This document shows positions 24,101 through 39,100 of a DNA stretch of 64,000 bases, in pieces. The stretch lies in the NCBI GenBank assembly GCA_934045075.1, contig OW203732.1:11150701-11214700 (forward strand), written 5' to 3'. The DNA is from Yponomeuta sedellus. Taxonomy: Eukaryota; Arthropoda; Insecta; Lepidoptera; Yponomeutidae. The notes beneath the pieces are model-generated. The model had not been told where the DNA came from, ran no database searches, and saw nothing but the letters and a program-made list of their open reading frames with translations. The translations under genes were made by a program, and so were the position numbers. Positions within the stretch are counted from its first letter, which is position 1, and each line of letters begins with the position of its first letter.

Positions 24101-27100
24101 AATTCGATACGCTTCTGAGGTGGCTGAGTATTCTGGATACTCGAGTCTTCAACTTGTTTGTAGTTGCCTACTTAGATATCTTTGAAATGCAGAACTTTTA
24201 TTTCTGAGTTAGCTGCAGAACGTCTCTGAAAACGTATGAAAATTATATCTCAACCAACAAGCTTTTGTTCGATCCCACTTCTGACAGTTCCATGCTCAAT
24301 TCCAGCTCTCACACTTGAGCTTAGTCAACCTATGGGCTTAAAAAGTGGATCAGGATTCTGTGTACCAGGTAAAGTCTAGGTGGCCTACGATACAAATTTC
24401 CAGTCAATACCTTACTAAATCCTAAGTCCTTGTTCTTCTTGAAACAAACATCGTCCGTATTGTGGGGTGGCCTTCGTTGCGCGCCGCAGTTTTTGCTCGA
24501 ATGTAGTAGAGTAGACGGAGCAGACTTTGTCAGGAAAGTGCTTGTTTTGTGCCGTGATGCGCTGTATTGATTGCGGCAAATGGTCGTGGTCACGCGCACT
24601 TGTCCTACTCATTAACATTGGCTGATTGTAAAATAAACCATCCACTCTACTGTTCGCGTAATTAACAGTGCACATTAATATTGTTCTCAAATGACTGTCA
24701 TATTTCAGAACTGGTATATTATATGATGAAGGTTAGGTAACTACTCCGTATCAACTGTATTGCATGAGCTTACCTGAGTAAACTGACATTGGTTCTTAAT
24801 GACTAACTACTATGTATCTTACTCTTCTTTCTTAACATTTCAAGATCTGGAATCTGAAAATCTCTCTAAAATATACGTGTGTATCCGTAGTTTCCTTGTG
24901 CAATTATAATGGCTCATTAATAGCGTTAGGTATATAAGTGTTGAACTCTGCTGAGTCGTTACAGATATCCATTATCCTTTTGTTATCTGTTAGTAAAACA
25001 ATTTTAATAGAATTGCATTGAAATTTGACGATGGGTCTAATTTCTAATTCCAAGTTCTTGTAAAACAATAAATCCATCATGAACCTTAAGTTCTGAATAT
25101 TCGTTAAAATATAAATATTGATGAAAGGTCATTCTGACATCATCATGTTTTCCGAGTGCAATGGACGAATTCAGAATGCTCAGTCGATAAAAAGTTGCGA
25201 GTAAGCCACAAGAGACAGATCTGAGAGTGCTGTGACACGGTCCGATAATTCGCCATGACCGAGTCCATTATTTCCGCAAAAGACATTCAGTAGATAAGAC
25301 ACTAAAGTACCTGCCTAGACTAGATGATTTACCTGAGAGACTAGGCAATATTAACGAATAGCATGGATTTTGTATCCAATGATGTTTGTGTAAGAAATAA
25401 TTTGTAATTCTTTCTTCTGGTTGTGCACTAAAGTGTGAAATTCTGAGTTTGAGACACTATAAAGAAATGTGAATATTTATGTAGTATAGTGATTCTTAAT
25501 TTGGATTTTTGGGTAATACGTAGGTTTTTTTAATTCTAATTAACTCAAACGTTTCAAAGCGGTTGCTTTCAGTCGCGATTGTGTAGAACTCATAGATGAC
25601 AACACATCAACCTTTACATTTTAGTTGCAAAGTCGTCCATAACGTAAACTAACTATTTTGGACCTGCTGAGCTCTACGCAACTAAATTCAGGTGCCCCGC
25701 GGCCCAATATCTACATAGGTAGATATGAACCTGTATCTTTGCTTATAGGCACTTATTTTTTTACTTTATTATGAGTTTTTACCATTTCTTTACATATAAA
25801 GTAAAGGGGTTTAGTTATTTTTAGTGCTCTGAGATTTGGTGTGAATTGGGGAAGTGTAGCTAATTAACTGTTTCTCACTCAAGCAAGAAGCCAATCAATT
25901 TGCCCATTGGTAAAAAAATCCCGAAACACTGAAAGTTAGGTAGGTACCCAAAGAAAATTATAATTCTAATCGGTTAAAATGGCTTCGTCGTCAGGCTATA
26001 TTAGTCCACTGCTGGACAAAGCCCTCCCCTAATGAGCGAGACGTTGTGCTATCATAGGGGGTAATGCCCATAATCCCCACGCTGGGCATGCGGGCTTAAT
26101 ATGTTGCTATCTGCCTATCTAGCTAGGTGTTGTAGAATAGTTACAAAGACGTTTTTTTCGCATAAGCTGGTTATTCTTAAAACTAAAGAGCAGCCAGCAC
26201 TAATAATGAGCCAGCAATCTAGGATGTTGAAACTATATATAAGTACAGTCTGTTAGCTTTTAAAATATACCTCGGGCTCCAGAGTAGGCTTCGGTTTTCG
26301 CACACTAGTGTAATACTACTTCATGCTCTATATAAAACTTTTCTTCACTATTTTGAAGTTGTAAATAACAATACAAAATAAACCTTAGGTACCTTAATTG
26401 CAATATAATCGGTTCTATCCGATAGTAGCCGAGGTATATTCTAAAAGCTAACAGACGAGTAGTTTGGGTAGGTCGTGGCTTTAATCACTACTCGCTTAGC
26501 CTTTATACGCTAACGGTAAGAATACGAGTCTTATTTATAAAAACACGATTCCTTTAAAACACTCCGTTAAATAATATGTGGTTACGTTTTTCGCTTTGTA
26601 ACGGTGCAAACCTCTTCACACCATTTTTATTTCTTTTTCCAAGTATTTTTCAAATATTTAAATTACGTCACGCATTATTCGATTTCCCTCATTTTTCATC
26701 ACTACTAGTTAACCTTTCGACCAGATACGACTATTTTACTTGCTTATCAGTTTTTATCCAGTTTTCTGTTTTATTGTAAAATATTACTACATCCACAAAT
26801 AAAGCCACAATTGAAGTCGTTCCAGTATTTATTATTATTATTATAAAAGATATACAACGTTCCAGCTTTACCATTCTAAAGAGCGTTTTAGGGAATCTTA
26901 TTTCTATAAGTAAAACTGATTATTTTTATGGCTTTCAAACTCAGGCGCACAAGCCTTTTCTAGAAATAAGAGAGAGTAAATGCTCTCGGCTTATGATTTG
27001 ACAGTGATCGTGATTTCAAGCTACTGTTGACGTTTTATTTTGCTTGGCAAAATTAGATACCTGTTGGCAACATAGGAAAACGTACCTATGCCCTATGTGT

Positions 27101-30100
27101 GGAGTTATGAAACTTATAAATAATATAAGGTACTAGCTGTGCATTTGCTTACACGTATAAAGGTGCCTATTATTACATGTTGGACGTAGTAACTATTATC
27201 TAATCTGTGGTGTTGGTCTTAGTTGGTACCTAGTGGTAGACATTTCCAATCCTTGATTAACGACTCAAGATCAAGTTCGCTTATTCATTCATCAGTCTTA
27301 ACATAAGCAATGGTCCTCAACATGAGTCCTGTAAGGGCACTGCAAATTTCGTTTCGTACTAAAGTACGTAAGTTACGTATCATAAAAATAAGTACATACC
27401 TACTTAATTATTTGTTGTATACGTAATGTTAAAAACTAACTTTAAGTAATACTAATATTCACATTACCTTAAGCCTATACCTGCGTCATCTATTAATTAT
27501 AATTGTATTACTAGGTAATACCTCTAGGGCTTCCATAAATTATTACTTTTTATTAAGATTGCCTTTTAGTCTATTTACAAATGTATTGTATTGTATACCA
27601 CCCCTTTAATATATATTGCGGTAATTCATTATTATCCTAGTTACCATCGAATGTGGATCTGAACTGTGCAGTTTTACCGTCAAGGCATACTTCTATGGCT
27701 CCACTGATACAAATCAGGTACTTACCCTATAACTCTTTTAGTATGTACCTACGTCGTAGTTTCTTCCATGTTCACTGTCCACGCTTGAAACACATAGCGC
27801 AAAAACACGCGCTATATGAGTCAGATGAGAACACTAATACATCTTCAGAGACTCTTGCTGCCTAGAACCTAGGTACCTATGTCATGAATCATGAACTATG
27901 TAGGTACATTTGTTAATTTCTAGCTTTGCCCGCGACTTCCTTGTAACTAGTGCTTGGTAGACGAAAAGTAGGTATGCGCCTATCTAAATAAATTAATTTA
28001 TTATCTATGGAAAACCCACAGCCGATAAACGACATTTGAAACTTATAAAACGAGCATTGGTGAGCCAGTCACAGGTTTTCACCTCTGTCTTATAAGTATA
28101 TTGTAGGGTAGAGTACTAGACCAAGTTCTGCTAGGATATATATATAGATATATATATAATAATAATACGTGTAAGGCCTCCCTACACTGTCTTATGTTTC
28201 GGTGACCTGTTCGGGGGAACCGAGGGTTTTGTCTGTGCAATACAAGATCAGGTTATCAAGACCAACAACAATAGGAAATACATCCTGAAGGATGGCACAG
28301 CCGATATTTGCCGGGCGTGTCGCCATTCCCTGTGAGTCACTCAGGCATGTTATTTCCGGTTGTTCGGCGCTTGCTAACACTATCTGAACAGACACAACCT
28401 CGTAGCTAGGATTCTCCATCAGGCGCTCGCTCTGAAATATGGCCTCGTCGCACAAAGACTGCCGTATTATAAGTATACACCGGGGGCCGCGATAACCTCT
28501 ACTGGGACCTGCCCATTATCACAGGCAGGACTATTCTCTTGAATAAGCCTGATAATGTGGTGGTGGAACGGGCGCATAATAGGGCGTTTTTGGTCGACAT
28601 CACTGTCTTATATGATGAGAACCTCGTGAAAACCGAAACAGATAAGAAAAATAAGTATCTGGACCTGGCGCACGAGGTTACCGCCAAATGGGGGGTTGTG
28701 TCGAACGAAATCGTTCCTAAAGTCCTATCCGCGAATGGGATTCATTCAGTTTTGCTAACCATGTGTGACGGTTGGGTCTCCACGTGAGTGTGCTTCCGAC
28801 TATCACCGGTTGTCACCCTAACCTTGGACTCATAAGCCGGTGGGCGTCCGTTTGGCCACTTTGGTCAGACGAGACTACCTTTTTTTACACATAGTACGTG
28901 TTTCGTTAAAACCTAAGGCTTGGTTTCATTCAAAATTCAAATTAGTTCAACCTAGGAAATACCCTAAAGATATATTTTAAGTTTTTTTTGTAGCGTATTA
29001 CATGGTGCAATTTCTATACCAAATTTCAGCTTTCTAGTACTGGTTGTCTCTGTGCAAAGCCGCATACAGACAGACGGCCGGACTGGGCGAAATTATAAGG
29101 GTTCCTAGTGGACAACGGAAGTGGGGGTTAGAGTAGCTGAGTAAAGCTGATTGATTGATGTAGTAAAAGTGCGACATTCAACCTCAACCTCTTTGAACCG
29201 AAGCATTTGATATTGTAAGCATGGTTTTATAGAGAGGGGTTTATACACCTATGGTTTTATAGAAATAAATTGAACACCCGACAAACATCTAAAAATGCAA
29301 ATTTTTCATTTACAATATTGTATTATTTAATACCTAATATACAGAAAGATATTACAGAAACATATTCTAGACTAAGATAGTAAATGCATGCCTCCAAAAA
29401 TATATCTCTTTACGAGTATTAAGTTAAAAGTGAGCAATTTATTATTATTACACGAATTAGTGGAATAAATTAATTATTAGTGTGATTGCTGTGGATTGTT
29501 AGGCATTGAGCATACCAAATAAACACAATTTCCAAACAGTGTGATAAATTAACCAAGATACCGATTAGGTACCTACCAGCGCGCCGCGCAGCCTGCGAAC
29601 TGCGAGTCACATGACCGCCCGAGACCGCGCGACCCCTCCGAAGGTTGCCCGCGCCTACAGCCTCCGATTCATGACCGATTAACTAGTTCCTAATCAATCG
29701 ACGCGAATAAATAGGTACCTCACATGCCTACCAACAGCTCTCAGAAGAAAGATTTTTAGTTTTTTTTATACTTAGGGCAGAACGTGGCATAATGCACTCG
29801 CTCGATGTAATGAGCCCTGTAGACCATGAGCTAGGTAGGTATGTAGGTAAATATGCAATTTCTGAGAAACGTCAGAGTTTGTCATTTGCAAAAACTTTTG
29901 TTCATCAGGTGTCAGTCCACTGCTGGGCAAAGGCCTCTCCCAAGACAAGCCGCTGTGCTCGATCTTCGGCTCCGAGTTTTATTTTAAGACTGAGCATTTT
30001 GTAGAAAATTTTCCATTAAAAATAATATAAGTTACTCATATAGGTATTTTTTTCGGTTCTTTTAAAGTGCGCATTTTGAAGTAACCCTGTAGGTTTATTA

Positions 30101-33100
30101 GATTATTTCCTTCGTTTGGTAATTTGCTTATCGATGTTCGGTAACCACCTGTCTCCACTAATTAATCTGCTTTGGATGATTTTAAAAAATGCCAACGGAC
30201 CGACACATGAAGGCCGGGAAATAATCCTAGTTTAACGCATATTTTATGTGCAAATGCTCGGAAGGTCTGCTCGCAGGCCTACTTACTTACTTAATTACTT
30301 GTATTGTAATAGGCTTATTGTAGGCGCTTGCTCTGTATAGGTCATTTTGATGCAGATCGTGCGTGTTCTGGCATCGGCGCTGTTTACGACCTTACGAGCG
30401 GAACAAACCGCACAATGCCTGCAAGCGCCGCGGAATACATCTACGGCTAATTGTAATGCAACTGCAGGGAATGCACACAACACTAGCCAGTGCGATTGCC
30501 AAATTGAATAATTAAATTTCCTCTTCGTCGACCTTGCGGAAGCGAAAACGAAACAAAAATTACACGCACCGCGAGAATGCAGAGTAGTGATGATTGTTCT
30601 GTGAGTGATGCAAAAAAGAAACTATTATTTTTCCGAATACCGAATATTCGTCCACATTATTGGCCGAAGCGCCGAATATGGTGGATGCTGTGTGACTTTC
30701 TTGTAATTGAAGAAACTGTTTCGAAGTAAATGCGCAAAGTAGGTACCTACCTATGCAAACTTTAAAATCTGGACATTTTTAATGTTGCCCTTTCGGACAA
30801 TATCCATTATCCAAGCCTCACAAAATTAGTAATCATTATCTTGGATTTTTCATAATATAATAAATGTTAAGCACTTCTGATGTATAATAAAATGTTACAC
30901 TATTTTTATTTTTAATGCACTAACCCGTGCTAAGGAACAAATTTAAAAACCTATTTAGAGGCTAAAAATTTCACCCATGCCGGGATTCGAACCCGCAACT
31001 TCTGGCTATCTGTACCAGCGCTCTACCAATTGAGCCAATGGGCGACTCACGGCATCAGTGAAATTTCGAACCTCTTTACAACATTCTCTGTATTACGTAC
31101 AGGCAGCGACATCTGACTTAAGCAAATTGCATTACTTACAGCCCCGACTACCTACTTTGCAGTTAGGTTTAACATCGGAACGATATCACTGTACCCACAT
31201 GATTACACTATTTTTATTTTTAATGCACTAACCCGTGCTAAGGAACAAATTTAAAAACCTATTTAGAGGCTAAAAATTTCACCCATGCCGGGATTCGAAC
31301 CCGCAACTTCTGGCTATCCGTACCAGCGCTCTACCAATTGAGCCAATGGGCGACTCACGGCATCAGTGAAATTTCGAACCTCTTTACAACATTCTCTGTA
31401 TTACGTACAGGCAGCGACATCTGACTTAAGCAAATTGCATCTCAAGAGAAGTGCTGATGTTCAGGCTCCTAACTCTACGTCCAGAGGTGGCCCATCCAAT
31501 TTTTACAAAAGGTGTCATATCTGCCCAAGGTCAAGGGATAAAAAAATTAAGACGACGTGTGCCAAATGCAACCAGCACGTCTGTCATTCATGACCATTCC
31601 ACCACGACGTGTGATGAATGCAATGAATAAATTGTTCCTTATTTTATATATTTATCTCGTCAAAATGTTCCTATGAATGTTGATTATGAATACTGTTATC
31701 CTCTAGCGAGAAGTTGATTTTTTTAAAGATTTAATAATAAAAATAATACTAAGCAGTAATACTTTCTTTTATTCCCTTTTTCAAATGGGGTAAAATAAAC
31801 CCCACTCGAGCGATAGTGTAACTTTTTTGACGCGAGTAATTAAGGGTTAAATACATATAAGCAACAGTTTTCCAGTTTATACAGTGAGATAGTGGGATTT
31901 CACCGATGCCTTAAAACAAGCCAAGGACTTTGCTTTTCTCCCTTCCACGGGCAGATCATTCCATAAAGGGACTGCCTGAACCGTAAAAGAGGAGCCATAA
32001 AATTTAGTACTGCGGAGAGGAGTTTACAGGAGAAGGTATTAGACCGAATAATAAACAATATTAGTTCGAATACGAAAACAAATGGCTAAAATTATTACTA
32101 CAAATGGCTAAATGACATAATCATTGCATCACTTAGGTATCTAGAGCAGGTTTAAGGAGCTAACTGAGAACACAACAATACATGTAATTTTTTTGTAGTA
32201 AAACAATCGTTTCTCCTTCTACGGGTTTAAAAAAACAACCTAAATAGAAGATGCGTCGTCCTTCCAATTCACTTTTATACAAAATGCACAAGATTTAACT
32301 TTCGTAAGCACAACACATTGTAGACTTTTAGTCCGGATCTACTTACCTGTGTTGTTATATCGGAAGAGTCCGACCAGGTTAAGTAGATCCGGACTAAAAG
32401 TCTACAATGCACAAGATTTGTTTGTGTGGAACGAGCGACTACTCCTAGGACTCGCTATTTCGCAAATTATTAGTTTACCGAGATTTAGTATAGTCTTAAA
32501 ACAACTGTAGAACGATAACAGGAATTTGTAGAAGATAAAACAAAATATAGTGTGGTTCCTCAGTTCGCACACACTGAGTTGATCTCGCTAGGGTCCTTGG
32601 AAAGTCAGTTCCTTAACTATAGACTTTTAGTTTATTTAGAAATTAATAGGTCACAAGATGGGTAAAGTAAACCATAAGAATTTTACTGTGGTCTCTAATC
32701 TCGTTCACCGTACTTTTACCTAATCAAGGTTTTAGTAGAACTTGTCCTTCAATCCGCACGTCGACTCCAATGTTTTTTTGATAGTAATGATATTGGCCTT
32801 TGTCATCTACTTAATGAGATGATTTATACAGCGTCCAGTGGTATCTTCACTCACACTAGATGGGTGAAGGTACCACTCCGACGCTGTAGTGCCTGGGACA
32901 TGGTTTTCTCTGTAACTCATTTAGAAAGGGGACTGTAGTAACGTATTTACCTAGGATTTAGTAGAAAATAATCGTTAACTTAAAATGACTATTTTTTCCA
33001 TAGGTAATTAGCGAGATAAATATTACATATGGAAGGTGAGGTAATACGACCCCCTTAGGTCAAATAATCCCCCATCGTAAGTCAGAGACAACTATAGTGC

Positions 33101-36100
33101 TATCTATCCAAAAGCACATGAAACATGTTCCCCGCACCCCTGCCAGTTCCCTCTCCAAGTCTCATGGCGGTGTAAACGCTTGGCGTGATTTTATTTAAAA
33201 AAAATAAAAAAGTGTGGCTCTGATCTAAGGTAAGCCTGTTTTTGACCTTTCATTACTTTTTACAAGTTCCTGTTTATTGAAATGTTGTTTTGTTTGCGGG
33301 TTATAATAGCAATCAGCTAATATTTAAGCAATGTTCAATCACCGCTTGCGGTATTTGAAGGTTCTGTTTTGATCGATATCTTGAATGTTGATGTTTGGGG
33401 CGAAATGATCCCTTTTTGCGTGTTTAAAATGATGCCTGGAATCATTTTACCTCATTAGTATTTCTTGTTTTTACAGATCATGCCAAGAATTTATACCGAT
33501 ATCAACCCATGTATGTCCCCACTGCTGGGGCACAGCCCTTCCTGCATCGCAGGAAGGTTAGGCCATACTCCACCACGGGGGCCAAGTCCGGGTTGGTGGA
33601 GGATTGTAAGACAGTGGCGGGCCTTACTGTCAAAAGTTATCAAGCCGCCCATAAGGCTTCTGACATGGCTTAACGACTCTCATTACATGACAGCCGGCAC
33701 CAACGGCTTAACGTGCCTTGCCAAGCACGGAAGCGCTCGGAAAAATGTCACTAGCGGTAGTCACGGGACGGTCACCCATCCTGCACCTGACCGCGCCTGA
33801 GAATTTATATACGCTAAACTAATCGCCAAAATTGGCCCGAAGAACAAATGCAAAAGGCATTAGATGCTGTCAGGCATGGTATGCCTTACAAAACTGCTAG
33901 TAACGAGTTTAAAGTTCCTGTAATGACATTAAAAATGCTCGACTATTTTAATTTTGCAAACCTTTTAAATAATAATAATAATATTCACCTTTTTGCATTT
34001 ACTTAATGAGATGATTTACACAGCTTCCAGTGGTATCTTCACTCACACTCACACTAGATGGGTGAAGGGACCACTCCGACGCTTTAGTGCCTGGGACATG
34101 GTTTTATAGATGGTGTAGGCTTGCCCAGCACCTATACCATCCTGACAGCTTATTCGCCTTTTAAATAATAATAATAATATTGACCTTTTTGCATTTACTT
34201 AATGACATGATTTATACAGCTTCCAGTGGTATCTTCACTCACACTAGATGGGTGAAGGGACCACTCCGACGCTTTAGTGCCTGGGACATGGTTTTATAGA
34301 TGGTGTAGGCTTGCCCAGCACCTATACCATCCTGACAGTTTAGTCGCCTAGCCCACAGGAAAGACTAATCAATACGTGCGGAGCCAACCAAGCCGCGGGT
34401 TTCCTTACGATGTTTTCCTTCACAGTTAGCGTGTGGTATTGCGACTACAAATTCACAAATGTACGTATCTTTGAAATTAAACAAAGGCAAATTTGTACAT
34501 GCCCGCACTCGGGATCGAACCTGGGACTCTCGCTTGCCAGTACAAGGAGTACTGAGCTACCACCGCTTAAACCTTTTAAAAGTTTGTTGATCCCTGGCAT
34601 TATTTTACCCCTGCCCCAGGGATCATTTTATACATACTTGGGTGTGTATAAAATGATCCTTTACTAGACTCTCACAAAAACCTGTAATGCAAAAAAACTG
34701 CATATATATAATAAAAAATAAGTATGCAGTTACAAAGTTAAGTAAATTTACTACCTCCTACAATAGAAATCTTGTGATTTTTCCTTAAAATTTAGCCACA
34801 GTTAAGTTTTTCCCTTAAGGGGATCATTATAACTCACCTTCCCCTAATTCTGTACAAATACACCACAAAAGATGAAAACACAATGAAACAAAATGTGTAC
34901 AATTTTAAATGCGTTTAAAATTGCTAGTGTATTAAAGTAATCATATTAAAATCACAAGTTCAACTAAAACTAAATATCTTTGAAATAAAAATGAAACACA
35001 TAAGTGTTGGCGACAGACCTTTTTTTATTGTTTTGACTTTTTGTACATATTATTGTCTTTTTTTACTTGTGTCAGTTTTTTTAATTTAGTTCGCTGTCTG
35101 TTCTTGTAAAAGTTGTCTTGAAAATATTATCAAATAAACACGGATTTATAAATAAATAATTAACCTATTATTAAAACAGAAAGGTAGGGCACCATACGGT
35201 GCTTAACAATAAGTTAATAAAATAATAACTTAATAAAATTACGCTAAATTAGTGGCATCCTACTATAATTCCAAGTTTACCAAGTTTTAGTAGCAGTCTT
35301 GCTACTAAACCTTGGGACAGGAGTGGTCCCTCGGTCCACACACACGGTCGGTCGTCGGGTCTTGTCCACACACTCGCCCCTAGTCAGTCGTCCTTCCCAC
35401 GCCATAAGTTGATGTTTTTCTCCGTAGTCAGACTGCGTCTATTTATTTATGACTCCTAAATCGTTGTCAAATCACCGCTCGTGTAAATTAACAATTGAGG
35501 AGGATACATAATATTGCAACGTTAGCTAACGCTTGCTAACTATATTTAAGTGTAACAATAGGATATTATCGAAATTATCACCTCTTGGCATTTCAGTCAC
35601 ATACGTGGAACATAGGTACCTAGGTATCTAAAATCTTCGTGTTGCATAGCAAATGATAAGTTCAAGGCCTGCCCAGCATTATATGTACGTAGACTAGTAT
35701 TACGTATAGTACAAATGATAACTTGGACATATTGAACAGATTACATTATCTACATGACTATATATACATCCATTATTCCTTGAAAGGGATACTTACTCGT
35801 TTTAAGCGCACGCACACTGCATAATTAAATTACGTACCGAGGTATCCAGATTGTTACCAAGGATCATTTATAAAAAAAGCGCAATTCCTGAAACATGACT
35901 TTTTTGTCATTTTGACTTTTTTGTCACTACGGCTCTTTAAAAAGTATGTTAAATTTTTAATTTTTTTCTGTAACTTATCTTTGTAATTTTTAAGGTGTTT
36001 TTCGGCATTGTACTGGCACTTTTTATAAATTATGTTGAATAACCATATGCTTCACTATTATGGACATACAGGACAATGATTTCCTAGAGCCTGTGACATT

Positions 36101-39100
36101 GGTAGTGCGCGTAAAGATGCTAACCCTGATATTTCGACGTAGAGCAAAATTTTTTTCAAACACATACTCAACTGGATAATTCCAAGATTTGGGCATTTTA
36201 GGAATAACAATGTAAATACTTACATCTTTATTCCCAAAATATATTTAAATCTACAAGAGGCAAAGTAAGTCGCAAGTCTCTACACTGTTTTTTGTTGAGG
36301 GCAGGCAAACTTCCTCATCAATTCATGTCAAGGTCTATTCCAGGAGTTGGGCATTTTAGAAATATAAATGTAAATATATTTAGAGGTCTAAGAGCATACG
36401 CCAGTCAAAAGTCTCTATTCCTTTTTTGTAGAGGGCAGGCAACTTCCCTATCGAATCATGTCAAGGCGACGTAGGTAATTAATCGCTGAGCTGACAGATA
36501 GCAGTCTCGCTCGCTTTATGATGATTTTCTGCGGCACTTTGTGATATGATAACAAAGTGATGCTGAGATCATCAAACAAAGAAGATGGATCGCTTGTAGC
36601 ACGGTGCGTGTACAAGTTTCACAATTCACATGTTGCTACAACTGGCCAAAAGTACGAGTAGATTTATATTGCATTACAAAACTACCTGCAGCGTTATATA
36701 GATAAGTCGAGAATCTTTTAAAATGAGTTTATATTTGTTTATAGCTTTGACGCAATTGTTCTGCAGAAAAAAATCAACAAAGATAACACTCGGTGAACAA
36801 GTCATGTGGCGATTTCAAAAGCTGTCTCAAAACTATTAGGTACACGCGTCTTTGGTCAACAGTTCAAGTTGGACGTGGACAATGGTCAATAATTTCTTAC
36901 TAAACACTTTGTGGTAACTACCCCATCATATGATATGCCTCTAATTTAATTCGTAGCCATGTTGCTGAAACCGCTCCATATTAAAGTTTAGAACAACCGA
37001 TAATCGAAATCAAAATGTATGGAACAGATTAGTTTGAATGCTATTTCACAATTATCTCCTTAGTGCTGATAATTGTTTGGATTAACTGTTAGATTAGTCT
37101 TATTCGGGAAGATAAAGAGATTTTGATACGCTATACAGTATATTTAACTTGTGTTAAAATATCTCAATTTATTAATAACTTGACGTAAGTTTAATAATAT
37201 TAGCCTAACTTTGACGCCATTGTCGTGATGCTGTGTACACAGTAGTAAGTAATTTAATCAAATTGTATATAAATTAGTCATGTAATGTTTATTGGCACAT
37301 AAGATAATTGTCAAAGCAATTTATCTCGCTAGTGTTTGTCAAAGGCTCAAGACGAGTAACAGCTAAGTTCTTAATCATAGACAAATTAAGACAAATATTC
37401 GGGCACGTGATTTTAAAAACAAATATTGTTTAAAATCTTTGTAAGTATCTGTATTAAAAATTACACTTATCAGTTATCACACTAACATTATAAAGGCGAA
37501 AGTTTATGAATGTGTATGATTGTTACTTCTTCGCGTCTAAACGGGTGGAGCGATTTTAATAAATTAAATTGTTATGGAGTTAGCTGACATCCTGGATTAA
37601 TACGTAGGCTACGTTTGACTGCGTAAAAATATATTATTCCCCTGGGAAAATCGGCTAACCGCGGCTAACACTGCGAGGCACAACTTTACTAGTATTATAA
37701 TAAATAAGTTATTTTTTTACAGCTTCTTAGCGCTTACAGCGGTGCTAGCTCAGAGGGTAGAAAAAAGGACTCGCAAGCGAGATACCCAGCTTCGATATCA
37801 TTAGTACATGCCCGCTAGTGCGGGCATGTACTAATGACATTGTTTAATTTCAAAGTTACGTACACTTACGTACACTTGCGAATTTGTAGTCGCAATACCA
37901 CACGCTAACTGTGAAGGAAAACATCGTGAGGAAACCCGCGGCTTGGTGTGCTCCGCACGTATATTGACTAGTCTTCCCTGTGAGCTAGGCCGACTATGAT
38001 GTCAGGATGGTATATAGGTGCTGGACAAGCCTACACCATCTATAAAGCCATGTCCCAGTGGTCCCTTCACCAGTCTAGTGTGAGTGAAGATGCCACTGGA
38101 AATCATCTAATGAGATAAGCATCGTAGATAATTAAGCATCTACGTAATGACGTAGATGCAAAAAGGCCAATGTTCTTTAGCGCTTAATTAAAACTGAATT
38201 TGAGAAGTGTTTACTGCATTTCACTTTAGACTTGATTTAGAGCAATCCTGTAATTTATTATAAATAACACCGTTAGAGTTTAGAATATAGTAAGAAATTT
38301 GTAGGTAGGCAGTAGTAGTTAGCTATCTTCTTCAGAATATTACAGCCTCAAATATCATAGGTACCTACCTTATTTAAAGCAATATGCCTACTTTTTGGTG
38401 GTTCGTATTTACGTACCACGGTTCGTACGTTCTCTACATTGAACGATTATAGAGTTAACGAACTAGTGGATATTAAATGACACTTGTAGAAATTAAGTTT
38501 AATGTGTCTGGTTTAACAAGAAAAACAGTTGACTAGTTCGAAACGAGGACAACTTTTTCGTGGTTCTTTATTCCTTAATCACACTACTGCGAAAGCCTTA
38601 AATATCTCGTATTATTGTCTAACTTATCAATGGAATATTGCATTGACGTTCATTAGTGCTAGGATATAGCTATCTACTGTGCCTGCTTAATTACTTACAC
38701 TTTAGATAGCAAATATCTCTACATACCTGCACACGGGGTAGAGAGTGGCTTAGCGTTAATCTAAGAGTAAATCTTGATACCGCGGCACATTAGTTCGCAA
38801 TGCTATCAGATAGAACAAATATTGAATTTGTCGTCATCAGCTTCCACTGCGACCTTGCCGCCGCATGCACTCCCATATATTAGTCTGATAGGATGGCTTC
38901 CTGCAGATAGAAATGTTTCTATTGAAAACATTGCCAGCGGCTTGTGTATACGCGAAGAGCTAATAAGCGATAAGGGTATTGCTTGCTTAGCCAAGTTTAA
39001 GACTTTATGGTGTCTAATCCACCTGTTTGTTTAACAGGGGAAAAGGAGAGCGTATTTTATCAAACATTCTTACGTACTTCGTTTATCTACGTACATTATG

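Noticed and set aside
24330..24690. Two overlapping minus-strand frames of about 90 codons
   Set aside because: No domain, signal peptide or splice context; overlapping frames of similar length suggest chance.
33465..33800. 111-codon open frame (plus strand)
   Set aside because: It lies in an interspersed repeat whose other copies do not keep the frame.
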